In this document: positions 46,826 to 57,035 of the stretch, piece by piece
Layout of the letters: each line of letters opens with the position of its first letter
How positions within the stretch are numbered: position 1 is the stretch's first letter
NCBI GenBank assembly: GCA_963575745.1
Contig: CAUYUJ010017878.1
Span: 157,747 to 221,746, forward strand
Direction of reading: 5' to 3'
Length of the DNA stretch: 64,000 nt
From: Prorocentrum cordatum
Taxonomy: Eukaryota; Sar; Dinophyceae; Prorocentrales; Prorocentraceae
The notes under the pieces: model-generated
What the model saw: the letters and a program-made list of their open reading frames with translations, nothing else
Database searches by the model: none
Told to the model about the DNA's origin: nothing
Program-made: the position numbers and the translations under genes

Positions 46826-47076
46826 GAGGCCCGCTTCTTTTTTCAATCCATTCGAAACCACTTACAGTGGAGACCCATGCCAAGAAACACCCTGCTTGCC
46901 TCCAGGGTGCCCTGGGTTTCTTGGGTTTCGATGGTTTTGCTGTGGGAAGCGTTACGTTCCCACACCAAAAATCGATGGGCATCCTGGGGTCTCAGGGTTG
47001 GGTCTCTTGTGGAAGGTTTTTGGTTGACTGGCCTCCATTGTACATGGAATAGACAAAGCCGGGACGGCCTCGCGGA
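46826..47076. other. Unassigned spacer
   Basis: ACCAAAAATCGATGGGCATC, CTCAGGGTTGGGTCTCTTG resembles 31060-31090 (CTCAGGGTTGGCTCTCTTG). Otherwise nothing. Confidence 0.35.
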
Positions 47077-47186
47077 GTGGAGCGCCGCACGGGTCATTGT
47101 AGGCTGACCGGCAGTGTCGGCTCGCTGCGGCGCAAACGCTCTCCGGCTGCTTCTGCGACTCTCTCGCCTCGGGCAAGGGGGGGGGG

Positions 47187-47919
47187 GGGCGGGCGACTGC
47201 TCGGATACGTTGAAGACGATGATGCTGCATTTGGCGCCGACACTATACAGGAGGAGCTGTCGACGGGCTCTTTGGAGGAGTTCGAACGTTGATCATGCCA
47301 TCGGTCGCAACCCATGCCTCAACAACATGGGACACCCCTCCAGGGGGAGCAGGAGGAAGACGACGACCATCACGAAGAGGCGGATGACGATGTGTTGCAA
47401 CGTTTCTGGGGCGTCGTGGCACCCGCCTGTGGCCTGCTTGGGCTTCTCGAAGATTAGCTTTGGACCATTTCAGCCGTGTGGGGGCCTGTTGGGGTCATTT
47501 GAGGGGGACGTCCTCTTCGGAAGCCATTCGAGTCCATACGCGCGGAACGCACTGCACCGCGAGTCGATTGCACCTCACCGACGCGAACCCGCATGTCTCA
47601 TTTTTTCACAAGTTGTGGTTGTCGCCGGTGCCATGTGTTTCCGAGTCATACTTGGTTGAAGATGAGCTCCCTGGGCCTCGTCTGGGGTTCTTTGGGGCTC
47701 TCGTGGGGGCCTCCAGGGTCCCCGTACTGCCGTCTTCGGGCTTTCTTCGAGGGTTCTGCGCAAGCGTCCCCGACAGCCGGAGCAGATCATGTTATGAATG
47801 TTCTTCGTCCGCCAGTCGCGCACCGCGTCGCCGCGCATCCACGGCGCGAAGCGCGACGTGAGGCGGCCCAGGCGGAGCTCTCCTGCTGGGTCGGACGAGA
47901 CGGCGGATACACAAGCTAG
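47187..47919 (+). pseudogene. Broken gene for an acidic protein
   Basis: Three coding-like stretches in the same frame. (1) GYVEDDDAAFGADTIQEELS and TGSLEEFER to TGA 47290. (2) From ATG 47314: QGEQEEDDDHHEEADDDVLQ, RFWGVVAPACGLLGLLED to TAG 47457. (3) From about 47750: ASPTAGADHVMNVLRPPVAH, REAAQAELSCWVGRDGGYTS to TAG 47919. Sharing one frame with two stops between them fits a decayed gene, or exons of one gene with introns whose lengths keep phase. No family recognised. Confidence 0.38.
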
Positions 47920-47929
47920 GTTGAGGAGG

Positions 47930-48085
47930 GAAAACAACACAGACAGACACAATTAATCTTCGGTTCCCCTGAAAACATAAGAAAATATGGGCAGTGGGGG
48001 GAAGACAGAAACCCAGAAAATATAGGAAAGCATGGGGAATCCTTTTATGTGTGTGTGTATTTATTTGTGTGCCCCAGGGCCCCTT
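47930..48085 (+). repeat. DR-Q dispersed repeat, copy 3
   Basis: ACACAGACAGACACAATTAA, CCCCTGAAAACATAAG, GGCAGTGGGGGGAAGACAGA, CCCAGAAAATATAGGAAAG, TGTGTGTGTATTTATTTGTG, GGGCCCCTTCATAG. Confidence 0.85.
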
Positions 48086-48249
48086 CATAGGTGCGCTCGC
48101 GCCTCATCTGATAATTATCGTATCCGTTCCCTTTCGTTTGCGCTGCTTTGTTCTGTATCCGCGGGCGCGTTTTCGAAGCCGATTTACAACGCCTGCCAAA
48201 AGGCCACATGGTGTATTCTGCACAATCAGGAAAAAGTGGAGCAGCGTGC

Positions 48250-48325
48250 ACAGGAGGAGGAGGAGGAGGAAAAGGAGGAAAAGGAGGAGGAGGAGGAGGA
48301 GGAGGAGGAGCAGGAGGTGGCGGGT
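48250..48325 (+). repeat. AGG tract
   Basis: AGG/GAAAAGG repeats. Confidence 0.85.
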
Positions 48326-48645
48326 GAGCAGGACGATGGGCGGGAGGAAGATGACGAGGACGAACCGTAGCAGCAGGAAAATGGAGTGGAAGAAGCGGGA
48401 GGGACAGAAGGACCAGGGGAAGGCGTAGGAGGGGAAATGAGAGGGGGCGACAAAAGCGAAGGAAGACGGGGATCCAGAGGCGTGGCCCGCGTTTGGGCGA
48501 GAGCGCCACTCGGAGTGACGGGAGCGCAGCGCCGAGCCGAAGATGAGGCCCGTTCTGCAGCGGGGAGCACCGTTTTGAACGCACCGACAAACGTCGGATT
48601 GTAAACACAACATGAGAAACAGCACCTTTCGAAATCAGGTTGAAA

Positions 48646-48646
<1 letters not shown>
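48326..48646. other. Unassigned spacer
   Basis: Purine-rich at first, then GC-rich. No family match or convincing frame. Confidence 0.35.
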
Positions 48647-48686
<40 letters not shown>

Positions 48687-48692
48687 TATGTA
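48647..48692. repeat. AT dinucleotide tract
   Basis: Alternating AT with two TATG/ATGT interruptions. Confidence 0.9.
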
Positions 48693-48709
48693 GATCTGTA
48701 TCGGAGGTT

Positions 48710-48778
48710 GGGGGGTGAGATCGCAGTGAAGCGGAGACCCCCCACCGGGAAATCGGTTTCGGTTTCGTGTTCGTGTCG
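48710..48778 (+). repeat. DR-Y repeat, copy 2
   Basis: GGTGAGATCGCAGTGAAGCG, CCCCCCACCGGGAAATCGG, GTTTCGTGTTCGTG. Confidence 0.6.
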
Positions 48779-49409
48779 TGCGTGCGGGCGAGGCGAAGCT
48801 GCGCGTGATCCTCCTGTAGTTAGGCCGAAGTAGGAGCGGAGGTCCGTACTGGGCGGGTGAACCGCAGGGAGGAGGGGAGGGGGGAGGAGGGCGGGAAGAA
48901 AAAAACGCGGAGTGACGTTTCTTCAAAGCGAGGACCCAACACCACAGGATGGTTGGGAACACAACGAACAGCATTCGGAGAGGGCCCGCTATCTTCTGGA
49001 AGGAGTCAAGGGAAAAAGGACAGTAGTGGTCATGTCGTTTAATTGTGATTGGGGGGGACGACATCTGTGGCGTGTAGCTTGTGTCGGCCCCGCCGCCGGG
49101 CGAAGGTTTTTCGATTACGAGAAAACGCATTCTACCCCAACCCCCAACCAGGACCCCCACGGTTTGCACTGGAGGAAAGAGTGTTTCCCCCCCCCCTTTT
49201 CCGAGAACCTCCAAACACCACTCCCACACCAGCCAGGTCCCCCGAATCACAAGGTGAGAGCGTTTCAAAGTTCAGGGGGATCCACCAGTGTGGGCAAGAC
49301 ATCTTCTTGTTCATGTGATCGTCGCGGCGCCACTGTCTTGGCAGCGGTTGTAGGTGCACGGTGCAACGCCCTCCTGCGTTCGAGAATTTATTGCATCGGG
49401 TGATAGTAT
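48779..49409. other. Unassigned 630-bp stretch
   Basis: Ordinary composition around 48900-49390 with short plus and minus frames; none stands out. No repeat match. Confidence 0.4.
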
Positions 49410-49480
49410 CTCTCCCTGTCTCTCTCTCTCTCTCTTTCGTTATGTCTCCCTCTTTCTCTCTCTCTCTCTCTATATGTGTT
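49410..49480 (+). repeat. CT microsatellite
   Basis: CT runs with CCCTGTCTCT and CGTTATGTCT interruptions. Confidence 0.85.
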
Positions 49481-49745
49481 TCCCCTTCGTTCCGACGCAG
49501 CAGCGGCAGCAACGACAGCTAGGATGGTAGCAGGCTGCTGCGCGCTGACGTATGCTGTTGCGTGCTGATGTGCGTTGCCGTATGGTGGCGCATGCCCCTG
49601 TTAATTACTAGTGATGCTGGAGGGTGCTGAATCGTGGTGTTGCTGCAACGTGGTTCTGCTTGCTGCAGCGCGCTGCTGCCTGCCACGTGCTGCTCCATCG
49701 CGCACCGGACGGGGTGGCATCCAAGAGGTACGGGGGTCTCGTTAC

Positions 49746-50008
49746 CTGGCATCGTTCGGACATGTGCAGCGTTTCCTCGGCGAGGACCGTCGAGGACCTG
49801 GCGTCGCTCGGACGTGTGCATTTTTTTCCGGCGAGAGCCATCGAGGACCATCCTGGACCATCGAGCAAAACAAACACGCACGAAACCGACACATGCACGG
49901 GAAATGGACGTCGAGCGACGGCAAGAGGAGCATCCTGCACCACCTGCCCCAAGAGCAGCCCGCACGAGGACGACACATCCGACGGGGAACCGACGTCCAA
50001 GCGACGGC
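49746..50008 (+). mobile_element. TE-B nested in TE-B
   Basis: Outer left end GGCATCGTTCGGACATGTGC (49748) and outer right end CGACGTCCAAGCGACGGC (49991). Inner left end GGCGTCGCTCGGACGTGTGC (49799) and inner right end AATGGACGTCGAGCGACGGC (49903-49922). Both carry GCGAGGACC or GCGAGAGCC and CACGCACGA-type interior boxes. Confidence 0.75.
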
Positions 50009-50029
50009 AAGCTTTTGGACGAGCGCGGG

Positions 50030-50470
50030 GCCCTCTGGGAGGCGAGGCCCCCCCCCCTTTCTGTGGGCGAGGGAGCCCCCCGGGGCGCTGCGGCGCCCAC
50101 CCGGGGGTGAGCGGGGGCCCCCCCTGGGGGGTCGCGGGGGCCCTCGGGGGGAGGGGGGGGGGCCAGGGGGGGGAGAGGCCCCCCCCCCCCGGGGTGTACC
50201 ACGGGTTTCTCCGACAGTCTCACACCACAAGCGCTGCGATCTCAACGAGGCGACGTGGCTGCATCATGAGAAAACGGATGAGTGGGGACTGTCGGGAAAT
50301 CAGATCCTGAAGTACGCATTGTCCTGAGTAGACCCCGACGCGCGCACCTTCTCATGCGAGGCCATGGCCTCACCCGCCTCGCCCTTAAGGGGCCCGGGTG
50401 CATGCCCGCACAGGCGTTCCGTTCCGTTCCGTTCCCCCCCTGGGGTGTTAATCCTCTTGGTCTTAGTATG
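50030..50470. other. G/C-run segment and unassigned sequence
   Basis: 50040-50205 is almost all C-runs and G-runs. GTTCCGTTCCGTTCC lies at 50418-50432. No gene. Confidence 0.45.
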
Positions 50471-50624
50471 AGGTCGGGCCTGTCTTTCTGCAGGGGGAAT
50501 GTTCAAACATAGGAAAAGATCGGGGGATTTTTGTTGGTGTTTCTGATCGTTTTGGGTGTAATTGTCTTGGCTATTTTTCATTTGTCGTCCAAAATCCCCC
50601 TGTAGGGGGACACGCCCGACTTAA
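50471..50624 (+). mobile_element. TE-A, copy 13
   Basis: AGGTCGGGCCTGTCTTTCTG, GGGGGAATGTTCAAACATAG, right CCCCCTGTAGGGGGACACGC, CCGACTTAA. Confidence 0.9.
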
Positions 50625-50847
50625 TCTTAGTCCTCCTCATCGCAATCCTCCCTTTCTTGATCCTTTTAGTGCTCCTCCTCGCGGTGAGCTCCGAGAAGAA
50701 CCAGGTGCTCCCGGGAGGAGATCGAGAGCCCCGCGGGCCCGCGCCTCGGAACACATATCGCGACGCCGGACGTCTGGAGAGGGCAGAAGGCAGGGCGCGA
50801 ATAACGAATGTCGGATGCTGAGGCGGCAAGACTGACTCGGAGGTGTA

Positions 50848-50905
50848 GGCCTCCTACCCTGACACGTCGATTAGCGAATTGGCCGTTGTCGGTCCCAGGG
50901 CGTCG
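50848..50905 (+). repeat. DR-N fragment, copy 3
   Basis: CCTCCTACCCTGACACGTCG, ATTAGCGAATTGGCCGTTGT, CGG, then divergence. Confidence 0.7.
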
Positions 50906-51059
50906 CGGCGAAGCGGAGGCAGAGCCGCAGCAGACGGGAGGCGGGAGGACAGAGGAGGCGGGGGATGGGAGGCGGGATGAGAAAGGTGTCTGGCTGCTGG
51001 AGGCCTTGGACTGCGAAGCGCCGGGACCGCCTCTCGCGCACTTTCCTGGAGCCCCAACG

Positions 51060-52330
51060 GCGACGGGACGTCTCCAGCGAAACGCGCCGGGCCACCTCGA
51101 GCGGGGCATTCCGGATAGCATGATTGCGAGGACGTCTCAGGCGAAGCGCGCTGGATCACCCCCGCGCGGGCAACTCGGAGCCAAGAATTGAGAGGATGAC
51201 TCTGGCGAAACGCCCTGGACAACCTCTCTGCGCAACATCTCGGAGCTCAGCATTGCGAGGGCGTCTCTGTCGAAACACACCGGGCCACCTCGCTTGCGGC
51301 ACCTCGCAGCCCAGAGTTGTGAGAATGTGCAACGCGCTGGACCGCCTCTCGCGCAACATCTCGGAGCCCAGCGATGCAAGGATGTCTCAAGCGAAACGCG
51401 CTGGGCCGCCTAGCGCGCGGCATCTCGGAGATCAGAGTTGTAATCATGTCTCAGGCGAAACGGGCTGGACCACCTCGCGCGTGACATCTGGGAGCTCAGG
51501 GTTGCGAGGATATCTCATCTCAGGCGGCGTTGACCCCTTCCAGAGGGCAATTCGACAGCAGAAGTGTAAGCAAATGGTTTGTTTGGGCCTGACCCCTCCT
51601 TCCTGCCTCTCGGAACCCAGAGCGTCAAGGACGTCTCAAGCGAAACGCGCTAGACCACCTCGCGCGCAGCATCTCGGAGATCAGAGTTGCAAGGATGTCT
51701 CAGGCGAAACGCGCCAGACCACCTCTCGCGCAACATCTCGGAGCCCAGAGATGTAAGGATGTCTCAAGCCAAACGCGCCTGACCACCTCGCGCGCAGCAC
51801 TGCTGACATCAGAACCGCGAGGATGTCTCAGGCGAAGTGAGCTGGACCACCCCGCGAGCGGCATCCCAAAGCCAAGAATTGTAAGGATGACTCCGGCGAA
51901 ATGCGCCGGACCAGCCCGCGCGCGGCATCGCGAAGCCGAGACATGCGAGGATGTCTCAGGCGAAACGCGCTGGACCACCTCACGCGCAGCATCTCGGAGC
52001 TCAGAATTGTGAGGAAGTCTCAGGCGAAACGCACCAGACCACCTCGCTCGCGGGACCTCGGAGCCCAGAGATGTAAGGATGGCTCGAGCCAAACGCGCCA
52101 GACCACCTCTCGCGCAACAACTCGGAGCCCAGAGGTGCAAGGTTGTGTCAAGCAAAACGCGCTGGGCCACCTCGCGCGCGGCATCTCGGAGAGCAGAGTT
52201 GCGAGTTGCAAGGATGTCTCAGGCGAACTGCGCTGGACCACCTCTCGCGCGGCACCTCGGAGCTCCGATGCTCGACGATGTCCTAGACGACATTTCCAAT
52301 TCTAGACGAGGATGTCTCAAGCGAAACGGC
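51060..52330 (+). repeat. SAT-65 array (about 19 units)
   Basis: GGATGTCTCAGGCGAAACGC, GCTGGACCACCTCGCGCGCG, GCATCTCGGAGCTCAGAGTT, GCGA, repeated every ~64-65 bp with substitutions and a few shorter units. One divergent insertion is at 51525-51605. It resembles the TCTCAGGCGAARCGCC box of the SAT-93 composite linker, suggesting a shared origin. Open frames in it are artefacts. Confidence 0.93.
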
Positions 52331-52949
52331 CCAGACCACACAATTTGTTTGAGGGCGTCTCTGCTGTTGCTTTCCTCGGCCGGAATGAGCTTCTATCGCA
52401 AGAGCACCCCGTGCAGCAGGCTGGGGAAAAGATCAGGACCAAGGATCTCTGGGGAGGAGACTCGAGGACCGAGAATCGAGGGTGGGCTGACGAAGAGGGG
52501 GATCGAGGAGGATCGAGAGTCAACGTTTTTGTCGCACGCTCTTAGCCCTGCCTGGGCCCCCAGGGGCCTCCTGGGACTTCGTGGGGCATCCAGGCCCCCC
52601 CAGGGGTCCCCTGGGGGCCTCAGGAGAGAAGGAGATCGAGGATCGAGGCTCGTGGTCACGGTCAGCCTCCGCCTCGTCAGCACCCCGCCCACCGCCCACC
52701 GCGCAGCGGCCCGCACAGCGACCCCGACCCCGCCCCCCCCGCCGCTCCCCGCCGGGGTCCCGAGAGCGCGTCGCGCCATGGCCATGGTCGCCGCACGCCT
52801 GCGGCCCGCGGTCGGAGCGGCGCGCGCGCCAGGGGTGGGTGTCCGCAATCCCCCTGGTTCCCTCGCTCGCCACTTCCTCCTCCGTCCTCCCACCTCCCCT
52901 TCCCTCAGTCCTCCTTGCCCCTCCGTTCGAGTTCCTCCTTGCTCCTGGC
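52331..52949. other. Unassigned 620-bp stretch
   Basis: CCCCAGGGG/CCTGGGGGCC words cluster at 52555-52625. No gene or family match. Confidence 0.4.
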
Positions 52950-53051
52950 TGCTCCTCCTCCTCCTCCTCCTCCTCCTCCTCCTCCGCCTCCCCCTGCCTC
53001 CTCCTCCTCCTCCTCCTCCTCCTCCTCCTCCTCCTCCTCCTCCTCCTCCTC

Positions 53052-53082
<31 letters not shown>

Positions 53083-53088
53083 TCCCCG
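52950..53088 (+). repeat. CCT tract
   Basis: CCT repeats with a CGCCTCCCCCTG interruption. Confidence 0.9.
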
Positions 53089-53217
53089 AACACAGAAAAG
53101 CTCTCTCCTCCGGCCCTGTCCGCCAGGGCCCCTCTGGTGCCCGAACTCTGTGGCGAGATCGCCCAGCATGGAAACGGCGGCCTGTCCCGGCAGCGGCCTG
53201 CGCCGCGCCCCACACGG

Positions 53218-53410
53218 GTCGGGGGCGGAAAAGAGGGGGGTGATGACTAGGGGGGGGGATATCATGGCGGGGGCCATGATATTTCCCCAGATCTCATGGC
53301 GCCTCTTCTTATTTCATTAGTCCCTGGCCCCCCCGCTGGGCCGCGCACATGCCGCCGGTCATGACTTGCACCCCCCCCTCTTGGACACCCCCCTCTTGGC
53401 CGCTCCCGAC
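53218..53410 (+). mobile_element. TE-G, copy 3
   Basis: GGGGGCGGAAAAGAGGGGGG, GGATATCATGGCGGGGGCCA, CCCAGATCTCATGGCGCCTC, CTGGGCCGCGCACATGCCGC, then a C-rich CCTCTTGGACACCCCCCTCT end and TGGCCGCTCCCGAC. Over 80% like copy 2 by eye. Confidence 0.8.
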
Positions 53411-53429
53411 ACATGGGCAGGGCCGCCGG

Positions 53430-54040
53430 GGGCCGCGGCGGGCCGCCGCGGCGGCCACGGCGGCCGCGGGCGACCGCCGCGGCGGTTCCCAGCACGCGCG
53501 GCGGCCACGGCGGCCGCGAGCTCGCGGCGGCCGTCGCGGCCGCCACCTGCAGCGGCTCCGGGCACGGGCGCGGCCACCACCTGCGGCATCGCTCGGGCGT
53601 GTGCGCGTGTTTTGCCCTGGGGAGGACTTCTCGAGGAGCATCCTGGATCACCGGGCAAGGAAAAGGGCACGCGCGAGGCCGAACCAGCGCACGTGGAAAG
53701 GGCGTCCGAGGGCCACTCGTGGAGCGTCCCGGACCCCCGTGGAGCATCCTGGATCATCTCGCCAGACCGGCACGCACGAGGCCGACAAATGCATGGGGAA
53801 GGGACGCCCGAGCGATGGCGCGCACCCCCGCGAGCGGGTGGCGGCGCCGAGAGGCGGGCGCGCTGTGCTGGGGCCCCAGCGGGGGACACCCGCCGCGCGA
53901 CGGCCGCGGCGACAGCCGCATGCCGCCGCGATGGCGGCCGCGACGACCGCGGCGACAGCCGCATGCCGCCGCGACGGCCGCGGCGACAGCCGCATGCGCC
54001 ACGACGGCGGCCGCGACGGCCTGCGGGCTCCCGGCGGCAC
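53430..54040 (+). repeat. CGGCGGCCGCGAC-type minisatellite blocks with TE-B
   Basis: GGCGGCCACGGCGGCCGCG words repeat at 53440-53570. CCGCGACGGCCGCGGCGACA and GCCGCATGCCGCCGCGA repeat at 53895-54010. Between them is a TE-B copy. Confidence 0.7.
53583..53819 (+). mobile_element. TE-B copy 5 with duplicated right half
   Basis: GCGGCATCGCTCGGGCGTGT at the left. First right end AAGGGCGTCCGAGGGCC (53697-53713), second GGACGCCCGAGCGATGGC (53802-53819). GGAGCATCCTGGATCA occurs twice (53636, 53741), so the right half is duplicated. Confidence 0.7.
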
Positions 54041-54079
54041 CCCACGAAGGACACCTGCGCCCTGCGAGAGCTGGGCGAT

Positions 54080-54215
54080 GTGGCAAGACGGGCTCGACTG
54101 TGCCGACCTTCGCGCGCAAGCTGCCCGCGCAAGACCGCGCGTGGGCGCCCTCGCTTCCAAAGTGGCGTGCCGCGCTGGCGGCCCGCGTAAGCCGCGGCGT
54201 TGCGCAAGACCCGCT
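54080..54215 (+). repeat. DR-R repeat, copy 3
   Basis: ACGGGCTCGACTGTGCCGAC, GCGCGCAAGCTGCCCGCGCA, GTGCCGCGCTGGCGGCCCGC, GTAAGCCGCG. Confidence 0.7.
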
Positions 54216-55362
54216 CCCGTTTCGTTTCGCCGCCCAGTTTGGCGCGTGCAGCCCGCAGCCCCTGCAGGTTAGCGCTAGCAAGTGAGTGTCGCAGCGCTGG
54301 CGAGCGCGCAGCGCGGATCCGCGGGCGGCGGACCAGGGCGCGGGACCGCAGATTGAGCACAGGAAGCGCGAGGGGCGGGGGGGGGGGACAGGCGAAGGCG
54401 GGGCGTGCGCTCCGAACGTGCGGCAAATCGCGGGCAGCACTGGCCCCTCGGCCTCCACAGGAGGCCCAAAAAGGCGACGAGGCAAGGGTAGCCGTATCAG
54501 TACCTTTTCCTATCCTGACGTGCGTTTCCCAGCGCCCATCCGAGTTAGTTCAGGAAGCCCTCGGCCTCCACCTGCCGAGTCTTCCGCGCAGCAGGTGCCG
54601 CCGCGGCGCGGCCGTGGCGGCCGACGAGACCGCCGCTGCGGGCCTCGACACCAGCCGCCAGTACGGCCGCGCTGGCGGCGGCCGCTGCGCGGCATCTGCC
54701 GTCCGGAAGGTGCGGAAGGTGGAGGTGGAGGGGCGGCGGCATGATGGATCGTGCGAAGGAGACGCCACGCCAGGATGGGCACAAACAAAACTAAATCTGT
54801 AGTCAGAGCGCGCGCTGGCTGTTCCTCCCACCTGCACGCTGGCAGCACAGTTGCCGCACACGCGAGACGCGACGCACACTCAGCGGTGGCATTGTCGACA
54901 GTGATAGGGGGGGGCGCCTGGCCGCATCATACCCCTCCCCCCTCCCCCTGTCTCCTCTCCCTCCCTCGATTCCTCTTCGCCCTCCCCCGTCTTATCCCCC
55001 TTCTTCCCCACCTCCTGCTGACGGGCTGCTTGCCTGCCCGTCCAAGACGAGGGCGTGGACGAGGACGTCGACAACGCCCAGCGCCGCGGCTGATGCGGAC
55101 GCAGAAGACGGCCACGGCCACGGCCATAGCGACCACGGCCACGGCGACCAGCGGCAATGACCCTGGGATCCGACGTTGCGAGCACAATGGCAACGTCGCA
55201 ATCAATTGCGACTGGAGACCAAGACCCCACCTTTCGGCTACATGCTTCGAGCCGGATCGACCTGTGATGGTCTGGGCCCCGAAACAGGGCCAAACGCTCG
55301 GCCCGACAAATCACAACCGTTGGATCTCAGGCTGCGGTCGCGGCCGCGGCCTCAACGACGAC

Positions 55363-55412
55363 GTCGATCTCGAGGCCGCGGCCACGGCTGCGGCCGCGGC
55401 CTCGAGATCGAC
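55363..55412. repeat. Perfect 21-bp hairpin, 8-nt loop
   Basis: The arm GTCGATCTCGAGGCCGCGGC plus C is followed, after an ACGGCTGC loop, by its exact complement. It is flanked by further GCGGCCGCGG words. Confidence 0.9.
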
Positions 55413-55609
55413 CACGGCGGCGGCGACGGCGGCGACGGGCGGCGACGGACGGCGACGGATGGCGGCCGCCCGCGAGAGGCGCTCCGCCGCACCACCGCGC
55501 TGCCGGCCGTCGTGCGCGCGGGGGCGCCACTGCGCGTGACGGCCGCGAGGGCCTTCAGCGGCAAGGCGGGGGCGAAGGTGTCCAAGGTGGGCTGTGCGCC
55601 ACGCTCGCC

Positions 55610-55766
55610 AGAGGAGGAGGAGGAGGAAGGGGAGGAGGAGGAGGAGGAGGAGGAGGAGGAGGAGGAGGAGGAGGAGGGAGGAGGAGGAGGAGGAGGAGGA
55701 GGAGGAGGAGGAGGAGAGGAGGAGGAGGAGGAGGAGGAGGAGGAGGAGGAGGAGGAGGAGGAGGAG
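55610..55766 (+). repeat. AGG tract
   Basis: Near-pure AGG, inside the inverted-arm unit. Confidence 0.9.
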
Positions 55767-56199
55767 CCGCCGCCGCTCGACGCTGCCGTTCTCGTCGCCG
55801 ATCTGCGCCGGGCGTCACGCCGTCGGAAGTGGCCAAGAGCCCGGGCCGCGTGCGCCACGCTCGCCGCCGCCGCTCGACGCCGCTCGACGCTACTCGTCGC
55901 CACCTGCCACCGCCGTTCCCTCCGAACCTCGACCTCCACCTTCCGCACCTTCTGGACGGCAGATGCCGCGCAGCGGCCGCCGCCCGCGCGGCCGCAGTGG
56001 CGGCCGCAGAGGCCCGCAGCGGCGGTCTCGGCGGCCGCCACGTCCGCGCCGCGGCGGCACCTGCTGCGCAGAAGGCGCGGCAGGTGGAGGCCGAGGGCTG
56101 CCTGAGCTTGCTCGGACGGGTGCTGGGAAACGGAGGTCAGAGGAGGAATTGGCACCGATACCGCCACCATTGCCTCGTTTTCGCCTCCTTAGTGCCTCC

Positions 56200-56450
56200 T
56201 GTGAAGCCCTCGTCGCCACGGCTTGATTCGCCTCGAAGTCTTGTCCCAGGAGAGGTCCAGGGAGTAGCGCTATTGGTACCTTCTCGTTTTCGCACTCCCG
56301 TCGTCGTTCTCATCGTCGCCGCCCGCCCGCCGCCGTCTTCCTCGTCGCCGTCGTCGTCGCCGACGCCGCCGCCGCCGTCGCCACCATCGTCGTCTGGGCC
56401 GTCGGCGTCGTTGCCGTTGCCGTTGCCGTTGTCGCCATCGCGATGGAGAG
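56200..56450 (+). repeat. DR-X copy 2 and GTC tract
   Basis: 56200-56290 matches 7735-7850 (GAGAGGTCCAGGGAGTAGCG, TTGGTACCTT). 56295-56445 is imperfect GTCGTC/GCCGTC. Confidence 0.5.
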
Positions 56451-56780
56451 GAGAAGGAGGAGGAGGAGGACCAGTGTAAACCCAAGAGCCATCAATGTTG
56501 GAATAAACCCTCCCTCCAAGCTCCCGCTTCATAGGCCCCTACAACAGTTCATTTCCACTGAGGGAACTGCTTGGAAGACCACTGTTTGAATACCTTAAAG
56601 CATGCCAAAATATTGCTCTCGGGATTCCAACGCAACGAATCAAATTGACTGATGCGTCTTGACGATCCTGAATCGTGCCAGAACGCCGTTTCTGGGACTT
56701 CATTTCCGCAAATGGATTCAACTATTGCACCCGCACAATCCTGAGCCCATTCCGAAGCATTATTTCTGGCACTCTTATTC
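56448..56780 (+). repeat. Composite repeat HOR, copy
   Basis: AGG tract, CCAGTGTAAACCCAAGAGCC, ATAGGCCCCTACAACAGTTC, ACCACTGTTTGAATACCTTA, AAGCATGCCAAAATATTGC, GACGATCCTGAATCGTGCCA, GAACGCC. Confidence 0.8.
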
Positions 56781-57035
56781 ATGAAAAACAACGAATGCGC
56801 GAGGCGCTCAGGCGAGAGCCACAATTTGAAAAGGAAACCCCCTCAATCCGTCAAGCTCTTGCAACGTTTTCACAAATGTGCGCGGCGCTAAGGCGAGAGC
56901 CACATTTTGAATCCGGCCCGCCCTCAGTCCGTGGAGCCTGTGCAAATTTTTAAACGAACGTGCGCGGTGCGAGGCACATGTTGAAAACGACCCGCCCTCC
57001 ATCTGTGAAGCTGGTGCCATTGGTCAAGCTTCAGG
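56781..57035 (+). repeat. SAT-93 array (about 3 units)
   Basis: CGAGAGCCACAATTTGAAAA, CGAGAGCCACATTTTGAATC, and a shortened GCGAGGCACATGTTGAAAAC unit. Confidence 0.85.

Larger units (their letters stand above)
54487..56170. repeat. ~1.7-kb unit bounded by ~250-bp inverted arms
   Basis: The left arm (54487-54737) and right arm (55922-56170) are inverted copies, about 85-88% alike by eye. Paired landmarks: GTATC(A/G)GT(A/G)CC; GCCCTCGGCCTCCACCTGCC; GCGCAGCAGGTGCCGCCGCG; GAGACCGCCGCTGCGGGCCT; GGCGGCGGCCGCTGCGCGGC; AAGGTGCGGAAGGTGGAGGT. The ~1.2-kb interior has no recognisable gene. It may be an unrecognised TIR transposon remnant or a local inverted duplication. Confidence 0.75.

Noticed and set aside
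51060-52330. SAT-65 as a CRISPR array
   Set aside because: Units are contiguous ~65-bp repeats without unique spacers, in eukaryotic-type DNA and with no cas genes.
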